A stretch of DNA of 64,000 bases from positions 1 through 64,000 of the forward strand of contig CAWDMN010000038.1 in the NCBI GenBank assembly GCA_963803155.1, written 5' to 3'. Origin of the DNA: CAWDMN01 sp963803155 (GTDB taxonomy: Bacteria > Acidobacteriota > Terriglobia > Versatilivoradales > Versatilivoraceae). Shown piece by piece: positions 45,683-55,077 of this stretch (the first letter of the stretch is position 1; the number at the start of each line of letters is the position of its first letter). Both the position numbers and the translations under genes were made by a program. The notes under the pieces were generated by a model. That model saw only the letters and a program-made list of their open reading frames with translations, ran no database searches and was not told the origin of the DNA.

Positions 45683-47249
45683 CCGTTTTCGGATCTTTCA
45701 AATAGACGACACAACTGGTGAAAGGAATTAGGGTTTGCAGCTTTTGACAAATGACTTGGATTGTCTCTTCCACGTTCAAACTGCTTCCCACAGTCTGAAA
45801 CATTTCATAGAGAGCAAAAACTTCCCGCTGCGCTGAGGAGATTTCCTCGATGCTCTTGCGGCGCATCCTCATTTTCGATTCTTCCTTGCTGACTGAAATT
45901 CCCTGTCGAAGAGAGTGGGAGATTTCAGGCATGTCGGAAAGCACTTTGGAGGCAACTTGAGGCAGGTCTGGAGCGATTCGAATGAGAGCGTCCACGACCA
46001 GCGGATCATAGGATATTCCAGACTCCTCTTTCAAAATTGACAGGGCTTCATAGTGAGTGATGGCCTTCTTATAGGGGCGCTGGGTGGTAAGTGCATCATA
46101 ACTTTCCGTCACCGCGAGAATGCGGGCGCCCAGGGGAATTTCTTCCCCTTTCAATCCGTAAGGATATCCACTCCCATCGAAACGCTCGTGATGATGACGA
46201 ACCAGGGGACCAATCGGATAAGGGAAGTCAATCGGTTCCAGAAGGTTGGCGCCTATTTCCGCGTGGCGAGAAATCCGGGAGAACTCGGCATCAGTCAATT
46301 TGCCCGGCTTGGAAAAGAGATAATCCGGAACTCCAAGCTCGCCAATATCGTGCAACAGGGCAGCTGTCCTTAACGCATTCAGATCCTCTTCATTTTCAAT
46401 TCCAAGACTCCGGGCAATATTCAAACTGTAAATTTCCACGCGCCGCGCATGTCCCGGCGTAATTCGATGTTTAGCATCAATGGCCAGAGCAAGAGCTTCG
46501 ATGATGGAGGTTTGCAGAGTGGTCTGCTCCCGCTGGTGGGATGCCTCCGCCGTCCATGCTCGGGACTGCTTCCAATAGAACCGCACCGCCAATCCCGCCA
46601 AGGGGAGAGTTGTCACGAGTAAAAACCAAGGAGCAAACAAGATGAAAAACCTCACACAAGACAGAGTCAGCGCCAATGATAAAAAAATCAAAGTTGAACC
46701 GGCATATTGATCTCTCCATCGCCGATAAATTTTCCGCCACTGCAATTCGGAGGACCAAACTATGCTGAATCCTTGCAGCAGCAGCATGAAGAGAGCCAAT
46801 TTCAGCACGCCATCCGTCAGAAAATTGAAAAACTTGGGACCAGCCGCAAAATGGGAAGAAAATTGGGAGAATAAGATCGCGCACCAAGCGGCCAAAAAAG
46901 CGGGCAAGTCCTCATTGAGTCTTTGTGCCCAACATTTAAAATCGCGGACCAACCACACTCCCAACCTGCCCAAGACCATGCTTCCGGCGATCCAGAGTGC
47001 CATCACCGGTTCAAGCCCCAAAACACCCGCCGCAATCAATAAGTGCCGGATGGCAATGATCTGTCCCCGCCATGGAACTCTGACTTCTTTATCCAGCAAG
47101 AAACAAGCTGGCAGAAGAATGATCAAACTCCACATCGGGTTTTCCTGGGGGAGGTTTCTAAAAGGCCACACCAATCCAGCCGCAATCAAACCCAGAGCCG
47201 CGATGGCCTGTTTGAAAGATAGATTGGATGTTTCTTGCAGAGTCGTCAT
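45540..47249 (-). CDS. Membrane HD-GYP protein with GAF N-terminal part (upstream half of a split gene)
   Basis: About seven transmembrane helices (residues 10-240, MASE-like sensor) precede an HD-GYP domain (about 255-425) with ALLHDIGELGVPDYL and HHHERFDGSGYPYGLKGEEIP, then a GAF domain starting QTVGSSLNVEETIQVICQKL. In this frame the GAF domain runs to GEGPAG and then into about 19 unrelated codons; the frame of the downstream gene supplies the missing half. Restoring one base near 45596 gives a single protein of about 826 residues: membrane sensor, HD-GYP, GAF, GGDEF. The ATG at 47249 is chosen for GGGGAGA just upstream. Either a sequencing error or a real mutation separates the degradation and synthesis domains. 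Confidence 0.88.
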   Translation of the reverse strand: MTTLQETSNLSFKQAIAALGLIAAGLVWPFRNLPQENPMWSLIILLPACFLLDKEVRVPWRGQIIAIRHLLIAAGVLGLEPVMALWIAGSMVLGRLGVWLVRDFKCWAQRLNEDLPAFLAAWCAILFSQFSSHFAAGPKFFNFLTDGVLKLALFMLLLQGFSIVWSSELQWRKIYRRWRDQYAGSTLIFLSLALTLSCVRFFILFAPWFLLVTTLPLAGLAVRFYWKQSRAWTAEASHQREQTTLQTSIIEALALAIDAKHRITPGHARRVEIYSLNIARSLGIENEEDLNALRTAALLHDIGELGVPDYLFSKPGKLTDAEFSRISRHAEIGANLLEPIDFPYPIGPLVRHHHERFDGSGYPYGLKGEEIPLGARILAVTESYDALTTQRPYKKAITHYEALSILKEESGISYDPLVVDALIRIAPDLPQVASKVLSDMPEISHSLRQGISVSKEESKMRMRRKSIEEISSAQREVFALYEMFQTVGSSLNVEETIQVICQKLQTLIPFTSCVVYLKDPKTDVARAALAVGEYSEYLGKNWVRSGEGPAGVCDCLQPAGSQYAPILRI

Positions 47250-47561
47250 ACCGGTCTCCCCATGAATTACTGTCCAGCCCTGACAGCTGATTGCCAGCAG
47301 TCTCTTATTTTTAAGCAATCAGGCTTCCATTTGATAAATAATAGATTCTGCACGATATGCCTGGAATCACACTGGAGGCAAATGAATATAATCGGTCAAA
47401 TTGTCCGACTCTTGAGCTTAATAAATGCCGCCCTGGATTTGCATCTATCGCAGCCAGATTTAAATACCGCCAGCGAAATCCCTCAAAAGTGAGGGAGAGA
47501 AATGAAACTTGGGCACTGGAATCCCATCAAAGCTCACAAGGTATTTCGATCATGCAGTCAG
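47250..47561. other. Intergenic region, no feature seen
   Basis: 312 bases between the CRTAC1 stop and the start of the HD-GYP gene, both on the minus strand. Probably contains the promoter of the c-di-GMP gene; nothing specific could be identified. Confidence 0.4.
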
Positions 47562-49304
47562 TTATCTTTCAGGCTCATCAATCGCCAACAGCTGATCAGC
47601 CTTGGGACCAACCACTGTTTGAGTTATCCCGCTCGGCCAGTATATTTCCAACGACTTGATACTGCTCTCTTTGCCCAGTCCGAAATGAACCCGGCGATCC
47701 GCGGAAGACATGAATCCCACGCTCACATTCACATGATTATAAAGAGTTCGTCCGGAACCAGTCGTAAGCTTCACCCGCGCCCCAATCGCATCACGATTGC
47801 TTTTTCTGCCCGTCAAGGAAAACATGGCCCAATGATTGCCATTGCCACCCGAGTTCAGCATGATCCGGGGTTTTTCATTCAGGGAAGTCACGATCAGGTC
47901 CAGAAATCCATCGTTATTGAGATCCGCAAAAGCCGAACCGCGCTGAAATCCCAAATGAAGAAAGTCTTGGCCAACCTTGTCCGAAACATCCACAAACTTC
48001 TTGCCATCCACATTTTCCCAGAGGGTATCGTGTTGCTTGGCATTCGGCTCAAAATAATCCACGTCTCCATTGCAGGAAAAGATGTCTTTCCACCCGTCAT
48101 TATTGAAATCGACAATGGCGGGGCTCCATCCTGAAAAACGCCGGCTCAACGCCTCTACTCCTGAAGCCGGAGAAACATAGCGAAATAATTCCCCATTTTC
48201 ATTTTGAAAAAGGGCAAAAATCTGGCCCTGCAAATTGTTGTAGAAAACGTCCACCCAGCCATCATTGTTGAAATCGTTTACATCGCACCCCATGCCTGAA
48301 ACTGTGATGCCGTCGTCGTTATAGGCAACGCCGTAAAGCAGGCCCGCCTCTTTAAATATGCCATTCCCCTGGTTCAGGTACATGAAATTGCGCTCGGTAT
48401 CATTCGCAACGAAAACATCATCCCATCCGTCGTGGTTGAAATCGGCGATGCCAATGCCCATCCCCTTTCCCAAGGCAGAAATGAATCCGGATTTTTTAGT
48501 GACATCTTCAAATTTCCCATTTCCTAGATTATGGTAGAGGGTGTGGGGCACACTTTTATAAGTGCGGGGGTGGCAATACGAATCATCTTTGCCATCGCGA
48601 ACACAACGGACATCGGTGACGGGATTCCAGTAAGTGTATTGAGAAACCACCAGATCCAGAAGGCCATCGTGGTCGTAATCGAACCAAGCGGCACAAACAC
48701 TCAACAGGTCTTGCGGTTTGGCATCCAATCCCGATCCCAGGGTAATATCAGTGAAAGTCCCGTCTCCATTATTGTGATACAGGGCATTTCGGCCGGCGCA
48801 GCAGATAAACAGGTCCGTCCAGCCATCATTGTCAAAATCGCCAGCGGCAACTCCGAAACAAAAATCCAGATCCGCACCGGTCAATCCTGCTTTGGCGGTG
48901 ACATCCTCAAAAGTTCCGTCCCCTTTGTTTCTCAACAAGCAGTTATAAAATGAGGCATCGGTTTTTTTCAAATCGGGCAGCTTGGCGCCATTAGTGAAAA
49001 AGATATCCATTTGCCCATCATGGTCATAATCCAAAATGGCTACACCTCCGCACATTGGCTGCGGAAAGTATTTCCTCCCAGTGTAGCTGTTGTTGGAGAT
49101 ATAACTGATGGAGGACCGCGGGGCAACATCTACGAATTGGATGGACGAGCCTGAATTCACGGGTCCGGGAGTTTGCGCCATCAGGGTCTTAACCAAGTCA
49201 ATCCGCCCCAAGATTACCCCGCAAGGCTGAAATGAAAATGAAGCTAAAAGGAATGCCAAGCGCCATTTTTTGAAAATACCTCGATCTCGTTTAAAAAGAA
49301 TCAT
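47562..49304 (-). CDS. CRTAC1-type secreted protein with FG-GAP/VCBS propeller and ASPIC/UnbV domain
   Basis: 580 residues with an N-terminal signal segment (LAFLLASFSFQPCGVIL). The core is a seven-bladed integrin-like FG-GAP propeller with calcium-binding loops of the form DxDxDGxxD (DYDHDGQMDI, DFDNDGWTDLF, DYDHDGLLDL, DFNHDGWDDVF, DFNNDGWVDVF, DFNNDGWKDIF, DLNNDGFLDLI) alternating with NNGDGTFxDxT strands. The C-terminal 90 residues are an ASPIC/UnbV domain (GNGNHWAMFSLTGRKSNRDAIGA, RRVHFGLG, LEIYWPSG). Paralogue of the gene at 51633, with which it was divergent before an IS landed between them. The biological role of such bacterial proteins is not established; adhesion or ligand binding is inference. 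Confidence 0.92.
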   Translation of the reverse strand: MILFKRDRGIFKKWRLAFLLASFSFQPCGVILGRIDLVKTLMAQTPGPVNSGSSIQFVDVAPRSSISYISNNSYTGRKYFPQPMCGGVAILDYDHDGQMDIFFTNGAKLPDLKKTDASFYNCLLRNKGDGTFEDVTAKAGLTGADLDFCFGVAAGDFDNDGWTDLFICCAGRNALYHNNGDGTFTDITLGSGLDAKPQDLLSVCAAWFDYDHDGLLDLVVSQYTYWNPVTDVRCVRDGKDDSYCHPRTYKSVPHTLYHNLGNGKFEDVTKKSGFISALGKGMGIGIADFNHDGWDDVFVANDTERNFMYLNQGNGIFKEAGLLYGVAYNDDGITVSGMGCDVNDFNNDGWVDVFYNNLQGQIFALFQNENGELFRYVSPASGVEALSRRFSGWSPAIVDFNNDGWKDIFSCNGDVDYFEPNAKQHDTLWENVDGKKFVDVSDKVGQDFLHLGFQRGSAFADLNNDGFLDLIVTSLNEKPRIMLNSGGNGNHWAMFSLTGRKSNRDAIGARVKLTTGSGRTLYNHVNVSVGFMSSADRRVHFGLGKESSIKSLEIYWPSGITQTVVGPKADQLLAIDEPER

Positions 49305-49652
49305 TCGGTTGGGACTCCCTGGACAAGAATTGAGAAGCCACCTTTACCTCTTGGTGCATCGGCGCATCCACCCTGAGTATTCGGCTTGGGTGAAACCAAA
49401 TACCGGTTGTCACGCCATTCACGTTCTCTTCAATCCGCAAGCATTATATCGAAACTCCTGGATAAAATCCGCAGTTGCCAAAAGCTTAAACTCAGAAATA
49501 ATTCATTGCTCATTGCTCTTGGGAATGAATAAGGGAACACTCTCCTTTTGGCGGAGGTCATATCTCAGGACCACTTCGATGAGGCTATATACTCCTCCAA
49601 TAAGCCAATCCGCAGCAGAGCTCTTCTGCTATATAGCTTTTCGAAACATAAG
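49305..49652. other. Residual divergent promoter region left of the IS
   Basis: 348 bases upstream of the minus-strand CRTAC1 gene, ending in the left copy of the 9-bp target duplication (AAACATAAG, 49644-49652). No gene seen. Before the insertion it was joined to the 77 bases now at 51556-51632. Confidence 0.5.
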
Positions 49653-49769
49653 CAGCCCTTTCGGAACTTTGCCAACGCTATGCGTCTGAACCTCAGCCGC
49701 CAGGGGTAACCTGGCCAAAATCTCCCCCTTAAAAAAAGCCGTTCTATTTTCGCATTCGCAAAATAAAGG

Positions 49770-49798
49770 TTGACTTTTGGAAATCTGTTTGTAATAAT
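49770..49798 (+). promoter_or_regulatory. Sigma-70 promoter of the IS transposase operon
   Basis: TTGACT at 49770-49775, 17-base spacer, AATAAT at 49793-49798 (TAATAA one base earlier also fits). It lies 20 bases upstream of the DUF6788 start and inside the IS. Confidence 0.65.
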
Positions 49799-49818
49799 AC
49801 ATGCAGGAGGAATTGGCC

Positions 49819-50166
49819 ATGAAAATCTCGCCTAAAGGCCCCCAGGCCGCCCGGCTCCGAAAACTCAAACACGACTCCCTCCGCACACTCTCGATTCCGC
49901 CGGAAGCTCTGCCGGGATCGCTGGCCCAGTGCTTTCGCAAGTGCGGCAAGCCCACCTGCCGCTGCGTCTCTGGCCCCGGTCATCCTCAATGGCTGCTGAC
50001 CTATATGGTGGAGGGAAAAAAGCGGGTGGAAAGGATTCCCGAAGACTGGGTGGAGGAAGTCCGTCACCGCGTGGAAATGGGCCGAAGCTTTCGGGAGAAA
50101 CTCACCGAAATCCTCAACGCCAATGCGGAGCTGCTGGTCTTGTGGCGGCGGGAACAAAAGCGTTGA
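49819..50166 (+). CDS. IS-encoded DUF6788-like accessory protein
   Basis: 115-residue basic protein with a central putative zinc knuckle, CFRKCGKPTCRCVSGPGHP (near 38-56), followed by QWLLTYMVEGKKRVERIP and a C-terminal helix. This Cys pattern and the position directly before an IS4-type transposase match the DUF6788 proteins that accompany such transposases. The ATG at 49819 is chosen because AGGAGG (49804-49809) lies 9 bases upstream; an ATG at 49801 is in frame. The last codon and stop overlap the transposase start in TTGA. A role in DNA binding or transposase assembly is inference. Confidence 0.8.
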   Translation: MKISPKGPQAARLRKLKHDSLRTLSIPPEALPGSLAQCFRKCGKPTCRCVSGPGHPQWLLTYMVEGKKRVERIPEDWVEEVRHRVEMGRSFREKLTEILNANAELLVLWRREQKR

Positions 50167-51356
50167 GGAAACCGGTTCCCCCCGCCAAGTTCAAAACCTT
50201 TTTGTTCGAGCAGTTCCAGCTGCGCCGCTACTTCCACCAGCCCGGGGATGGCCGGCCGCAACCCAGCCTTCCCCCCGCCGTGCTGCTTTGGGCCCTGGTG
50301 ATCGGCACGGTGCTGCGGAAAAACTCGCACCATGGCCTTGAGGCTCTGGCACACAGCCCCGCCCGTTCCGCCTTGAAAATCAGCCGCAAATTCGGCAATG
50401 ATGCTCTGGCCTACTTCACCGAAAGGCTCGATCCCGCCCCCCTGCGTCAAGCCTTGGCCGGGGTGCTTCGACAAGCCAAACGGAATAAGGCCTTCGACCG
50501 TTCTTTTTGGATTGGCTTCATTCTGGATGGAACCGGAGTGGCCCGTTGTACGCGGCCCGCTTGTCCTCATTGCCTTCCGGTCAAAAACAAAGATCAGGAG
50601 GTCTCCAGCTACCACCACAAATTCAGTTTGGGCTGCGTGACGGCGGGCGGCCTCGTGCTCCCCCTGGACGTCGAACCCCAACCGCCCGGCCAGGGAGAAC
50701 TGACGGCCAGCCGCCGCTTGTTGCGGCGGATGGTGCAGGGACTAGGCCCCCGTTTTGCCCAATATGTGGTGTGGGACAGCCTCTATGCCAATGCTCCGGC
50801 CCTGCACGAAGCCAACGATTTGGGTTTGTACGTGGCCACCCCCCTGAAAGACAATCTCCCCACTCTTTATGCCCAGGCCCAGGCTCGGTTTGAAAACACC
50901 CCCGCTCACCGGGTGTTTGAAAAAAAGAAAACCCGGGTGGAACTCTGGGATGCCGATGACTTCGATCCGTGGGATAAGCTGCGCTGGGTGTCCGTGCGGG
51001 TGCTCCGCTACCGGATTCATTATCCCACGGGGCAGGTGGGGGAAGGCTATTGGCTCACGGACATTCCCGTCAGCCGCTTGAGTTCCCCCAGTCTGTATCA
51101 ACTTTGCCAGGGCCGCTGGGGCATCGAAAATCAGGGCTTCAACGATGCCAAAAACCGCTACGGACTCGAGCATATCACGCACCATCATGACAATAGTCTC
51201 TTAATCCAATGGCTTTTGATCTGCCTCGCTCTCGCCATCGAACGCCTTTTCCGCCTCCGCTATCTGCGCCGGGGATCCCATCCCCCGATGACTCCCGCCG
51301 ACCTTCATCTTCTGATCTGGACGAGCCTCGATAGACTCGCCCCCGATTCCAGCTAA
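50163..51356 (+). CDS. IS4-superfamily DDE transposase
   Basis: 397 residues starting at TTG 50163, which overlaps the accessory gene stop in TTGA, so translation is coupled. RKPVPPAKFKTFLFEQFQLRR opens the protein. Catalytic residues: Asp in GFILDGTGVAR near 120, Asp in YVVWDSLYANAP near 202 and Glu in GRWGIENQGFNDAKNRYGLEH near 320, the last in the YREK-like region of IS4 relatives. The gene is uninterrupted. The open frame upstream of the TTG overlaps the accessory gene and is not protein-like. Transcribed toward the CRTAC1 gene at 51633. Confidence 0.9.
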   Translation: MRKPVPPAKFKTFLFEQFQLRRYFHQPGDGRPQPSLPPAVLLWALVIGTVLRKNSHHGLEALAHSPARSALKISRKFGNDALAYFTERLDPAPLRQALAGVLRQAKRNKAFDRSFWIGFILDGTGVARCTRPACPHCLPVKNKDQEVSSYHHKFSLGCVTAGGLVLPLDVEPQPPGQGELTASRRLLRRMVQGLGPRFAQYVVWDSLYANAPALHEANDLGLYVATPLKDNLPTLYAQAQARFENTPAHRVFEKKKTRVELWDADDFDPWDKLRWVSVRVLRYRIHYPTGQVGEGYWLTDIPVSRLSSPSLYQLCQGRWGIENQGFNDAKNRYGLEHITHHHDNSLLIQWLLICLALAIERLFRLRYLRRGSHPPMTPADLHLLIWTSLDRLAPDSS

Positions 51357-51572
51357 ACCTTCCGCTCTACGGGCTCGCTGGTCCCGTTTCTCCCCCGCCG
51401 ATCTCCAACCGCACAACTCGAGCAGGATTGCTCCACTCGGCCCCAGAGCTGTCTCTGAAAATAGCCCTTCGTCTTCTGCCTCGCCCTTTTGCTTCATCTC
51501 CCGCTCCCGCTCTCTTCCTTTCCTCTGACCCTTGCCAAAAGTTCCGAAAGGGCTGAAACATAAGTGGTAGCA

Positions 51573-51602
51573 TTGACTTTGCCGAGCCTCCAAGATTAAG
51601 AT
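51573..51602 (+). promoter_or_regulatory. Possible promoter of the plus-strand CRTAC1 gene
   Basis: TTGACT (51573-51578) and TAAGAT (51597-51602), 18 bases apart, 30 bases upstream of the start codon and only 9 bases beyond the IS target duplication. The -10 element matches consensus at four of six positions. Confidence 0.3.
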
Positions 51603-51632
51603 GACCGATGACGATCTAGACGTGAGAGGCCA

Positions 51633-53324
51633 ATGCAGCGATTCCAATCCGTTGTCTATGCCGTTTTATTCCTATTTTTTAATAGCGGACTCCTTGCAGG
51701 ACAATCCTCGGCTGGTTTTCAGGTTGAAAACCGGGCTCTCTCTTCAGGCATCGCTTTTAAACAAATCAATTTTGCCACCGACATGAAATACCCTTTCGAA
51801 ACCCTGGGCGGGGCGGTCGCTGCCCTGGATTTCAACAATGATGGGTGGGTGGACCTTTTCTTCCTTAATGGCGCCCCCTCCCCAGAACATATCCGGAAAG
51901 ACCCCGCCAGTTTCAATCGCCTATATCAAAACAATGGAGATGGCACATTCTCGGACGTCACCCAGAAATCCGGATTGAGCGGAGAAAATGCGAAGGGGTA
52001 CCCGCAGGGTGTGGCCATCGGGGATTACGACAATGATGGGTTTGTGGACATACTCGTCACCCAATTCGGCGATAACATTCTCTACCACAATAATGGCGAC
52101 GGCACTTTCACGGATGTAACCGCCAAAGCGGGCGTAGCCATGAGCCTTCATCCCTTCAAGGCCAGCGCCTGTTGGATCGACATTGATAATGATGGCTGGC
52201 TCGATCTATTTGTGACCCACTACTTCAATTGGACGTTCCAAGATAATAGCAACGACTATTGCGGCGAACATAAACCGGGATACCGGACTTATTGCACGCC
52301 GGATGTTTTCAAGCCTCTGCCCAACGTCCTGTTCCACAACAATCGGGACGGGACTTTCACCGACATTTCTGAAAAAGCCGGATTAAACCGCTCAATGGGC
52401 AAAGGGATGGGAGTTACGATTGCCGATTACGATGGGGATGGGTGGATGGATATTTTCGTCTCCAACGACAAGACCCCCAACTTCCTTTACCACAATGAGC
52501 GAAATGGAACTTTCAAAGAACAGGCCCTTCAAGCCGGCGTTTACGCCAATGAGAGCGGCGCCATGGTCTCCGGCATGGGATGCGAATTCAACGATTACAA
52601 CAATGACGGACGTCCGGACATTTTCTACGCAGACTTGGTGAGAGAACTCTTTACCCTCTTCCAGAATCAAGGTAATGGGATCTTCGCCGACATGACGTTT
52701 CCTTCCGGCTTGGGTGCGCTGACAGCTCTCCATAGCGGTTGGAGCAACAAGATGATGGATTGGGACAATGACGGCTGGAAGGATATTTTCGTTGCCGGAT
52801 CCCACGTCGTGGATAATGTCGAAATGTTTAATTATAATGCCCGGTACAGAGAAAGTTGCTTCTTTTACCGAAATTTGGGAAACGGAAAATTTGCCGATCT
52901 CACGGGCCAGTTGGGGCCGGACTTTCAACTAATTGGCGGCAACCGCGGAGTGGCGGTGGCGGATTTCGACAATGACGGGAACTTGGAAGTGGTAGTCTCC
53001 CGGCTAAACGACTCGCCTCTCTTCTTCAAAAAAAAAGGCGGTCCGGAAAATAATTGGATCCTTCTGCAGTTGAAAGGGACCCGCGGCAACTCGGATGCGA
53101 TCGGCGCAAAAATAAAAATCACTCTCCCCTCCGGCTTAAAGCAATACAACCATGTCTCTACCGCCAATGGCATTTATTCCGCCAGCGACAAGCGGGTCCA
53201 TTTCGGCCTGGGAGGAGAGACTTCAATCAAAGAATTGGAAATTCAATGGCCGGGTGGCGTGACTCAGACATTGCGGGATGTAAAAGCCAATCAGGTGTTA
53301 AAAATAGTGGAATCACAGAACTGA
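51633..53324 (+). CDS. CRTAC1-type secreted protein with FG-GAP/VCBS propeller and ASPIC/UnbV domain
   Basis: 563 residues with signal peptide FQSVVYAVLFLFFNSGLLAG. The propeller has the loops DFNNDGWVDLF, DYDNDGFVDIL, DIDNDGWLDLF, DYDGDGWMDIF, DYNNDGRPDIF, DWDNDGWKDIF and DFDNDGNLEVV, and strands such as NNGDGTFTDVT. The C-terminal ASPIC/UnbV domain shows ENNWILLQLKGTRGNSDAIGA, KRVHFGLGGETSIKELEIQWPGG. Shared landmarks with the paralogue at 47562-49304 include SGMGC followed by an acidic N-D loop and then LFTLFQNQ or IFALFQNE. GAGAGG precedes the ATG. The adjacent IS ends 77 bases upstream, so its expression may be altered. Function not established. Confidence 0.92.
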   Translation: MQRFQSVVYAVLFLFFNSGLLAGQSSAGFQVENRALSSGIAFKQINFATDMKYPFETLGGAVAALDFNNDGWVDLFFLNGAPSPEHIRKDPASFNRLYQNNGDGTFSDVTQKSGLSGENAKGYPQGVAIGDYDNDGFVDILVTQFGDNILYHNNGDGTFTDVTAKAGVAMSLHPFKASACWIDIDNDGWLDLFVTHYFNWTFQDNSNDYCGEHKPGYRTYCTPDVFKPLPNVLFHNNRDGTFTDISEKAGLNRSMGKGMGVTIADYDGDGWMDIFVSNDKTPNFLYHNERNGTFKEQALQAGVYANESGAMVSGMGCEFNDYNNDGRPDIFYADLVRELFTLFQNQGNGIFADMTFPSGLGALTALHSGWSNKMMDWDNDGWKDIFVAGSHVVDNVEMFNYNARYRESCFFYRNLGNGKFADLTGQLGPDFQLIGGNRGVAVADFDNDGNLEVVVSRLNDSPLFFKKKGGPENNWILLQLKGTRGNSDAIGAKIKITLPSGLKQYNHVSTANGIYSASDKRVHFGLGGETSIKELEIQWPGGVTQTLRDVKANQVLKIVESQN

Positions 53325-53473
53325 CCCACCCTCGCGGTTTAGATGCCCCAGGATAAGCAATTCCGCGCGATTCGTCTGTTGAGTGATGGCTTTCGCCCGG
53401 CAAATTGAGCTCTTAGTCTGGTGACGCGAGAAATGTCCTTTCCGCAGCTGCATATTTTTTTTGAAAAACAGAA

Positions 53474-54898
53474 ATGAATATTTTTGAAATCGGAAGCATG
53501 CAACTAAACAGAAAGCTATTCCCCCTTTTTTGTTCAAACCCGATCATCGGCCTGGCTGATGTAGTACGGATGGGGGGAATGGTCGCAATTGGCCTGTGGT
53601 TTACGGGTGTAATCCTGGCAAAAGAGACAACCCAACAGTCACCGGGGCCGTCAAACCCAAATAGTAAAGCGGTTGAAACCCTGATCCAACAAGGGGTGGA
53701 GGCCTACCGGCATAAAGACCTCTCCGATGCCATTCATCGCTTGAGACAGGCTTACCATCTTTCCCCCAACAACCGGGATGCGAGATTATTGCTGGGGCTC
53801 ATGTTATACGAAGAGAAGTCTTCGAGCCTGGAAGCCCAGAAGCTCATGGAATCAGTTTCTCGATTTTTCCCCTCCAACAAGGATTTGCAGGTGAAGCTGC
53901 TGGACTCGTATCTGCAAACCCAGCATCTCAGTGGCATCCCTCCCCTCCTTGAAGGGATTCAGCCCTTCATATCGAAAGAGACTTCCTACGGCTTTCAAAT
54001 CCTATATACCCTTATAAAGTACGGCCAGACTGCTCCCGCTCAAAAGGAGATCGACCTTCTTGCCCCCCCCATCGAAAACCGATGGGACCAGTTGAATGCC
54101 GGCCAAAAGGAAATAGTCGAAAATAAGAACCTCAAGCGCGGGTATGCCGAGCTGCTATTTATTCGTGGATTGCTGGCGGCCACTCGGTTGGAGAAAAAGA
54201 GCGCTTTGGATAATTTTCAGGCGGCAGATCGCCTGGATTTCCCTAGCATGAATTCCATCCAAATGGGCATGCTCGCGGAGAGCCTAGTTCGTCTGGGAGA
54301 GAATTCTCTCGCCATCAAAGCCTATGCCGCTTATCTGAAAAATTTTCCAGCTGACACCAAGGCCCGCTTTAATCTTGCGCAGCTTTATTATTTTGACGCT
54401 CTTTACCCACAGGCCCAGGATCACTTTCAGAAGGTGCTCGAACAGGCGCCTCAAACCGCCAAGGCGCATTTGTATCTGGGAACTACTTTCCTGGAGATGA
54501 AGAATCAAGAGGAGGCCCGGCGCCATTTTGAAGAAGAATTGAAAATGGATTCGCAATCTTATCCGGCCATGGCGGAATTAGCGTATCTGGATTACCTGAT
54601 CGGGGAAAATGATCGTTGCCGGCAATGGCTGGAAAAAGCTCAAAAAGTGGAGCCGGATTGGTATGAAACCAACATGGTATTTGGTCTGCTTTACAACCGG
54701 CTGGGACAATTCGACCGCGCTATCGAATCTCTAGAGAAAACCATTAAAGCAATGCCCCGATATTACAAAGCACATTTCCAACTTGCGCTCGCTTTTCGGC
54801 GGACTGGCAATGAAGCCAAAGCCAAGGAACATACTCAAATATATGAAAGACTAGTAGCGGAAGAAAAAGCTCGCCAGCTGCAGGATATGGCTCAATAA
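53474..54898 (+). CDS. Tetratricopeptide-repeat protein, probably exported
   Basis: 474 residues. An N-terminal hydrophobic segment (about 33-50, MVAIGLWFTGVILA) suggests a signal or anchor. The body is TPR: a first pair (AVETLIQQGVEAYRHKDLSDAIHRLRQAYHLSPNNRDA), a less regular middle, then several regular repeats from about 265 to 460 (SLAIKAYAAYLKNFPADTKARFN, AQDHFQKVLEQAPQTAKAHLYLG, RCRQWLEKAQKVEPDWYE, AIESLEKTIKAMPRYYKAHFQLA). It lies 150 bases after the CRTAC1 gene on the same strand and opposite a TPR/CRTAC1 fusion, so a shared pathway is likely. The start is uncertain: ATG 53498 in the same frame is possible. Confidence 0.86.
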   Translation: MNIFEIGSMQLNRKLFPLFCSNPIIGLADVVRMGGMVAIGLWFTGVILAKETTQQSPGPSNPNSKAVETLIQQGVEAYRHKDLSDAIHRLRQAYHLSPNNRDARLLLGLMLYEEKSSSLEAQKLMESVSRFFPSNKDLQVKLLDSYLQTQHLSGIPPLLEGIQPFISKETSYGFQILYTLIKYGQTAPAQKEIDLLAPPIENRWDQLNAGQKEIVENKNLKRGYAELLFIRGLLAATRLEKKSALDNFQAADRLDFPSMNSIQMGMLAESLVRLGENSLAIKAYAAYLKNFPADTKARFNLAQLYYFDALYPQAQDHFQKVLEQAPQTAKAHLYLGTTFLEMKNQEEARRHFEEELKMDSQSYPAMAELAYLDYLIGENDRCRQWLEKAQKVEPDWYETNMVFGLLYNRLGQFDRAIESLEKTIKAMPRYYKAHFQLALAFRRTGNEAKAKEHTQIYERLVAEEKARQLQDMAQ

Positions 54899-55077
54899 AT
54901 TCAAATAATCCTTGCGGCAATAAAAATCCAGCAATTCATTCCGCCTCCTGCGTTCTGTAACATCACCCCATTCAAAATGTCATGTCGTACGGCTTCGGTT
55001 TTTCTCATCCAGTACTGAAATTTGACAAGAAGAAGGCTGCAACGATAGGCGCCCGGATGGAACAATTTCGTCCCGCT

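Larger units (their letters stand above)
49653..51555 (+). mobile_element. Intact 1903-bp IS4-superfamily insertion sequence
   Basis: Bounded by perfect 18-bp terminal inverted repeats, CAGCCCTTTCGGAACTTT (49653-49670) and its complement (51538-51555), and flanked by the 9-bp direct duplication AAACATAAG (49644-49652 and 51556-51564). It carries a DUF6788 gene overlapping an IS4-type DDE transposase gene. Perfect repeats and exact target duplication indicate a recent insertion, between two divergent CRTAC1 genes. The exact IS family is not assigned; a 9-bp duplication is known for IS10/IS50 relatives. Confidence 0.95.

Noticed and set aside
50064..50681. 205-codon open frame antisense to the IS4-type transposase
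   Set aside because: Low-complexity product and no start signal; the sense strand is a coherent transposase.
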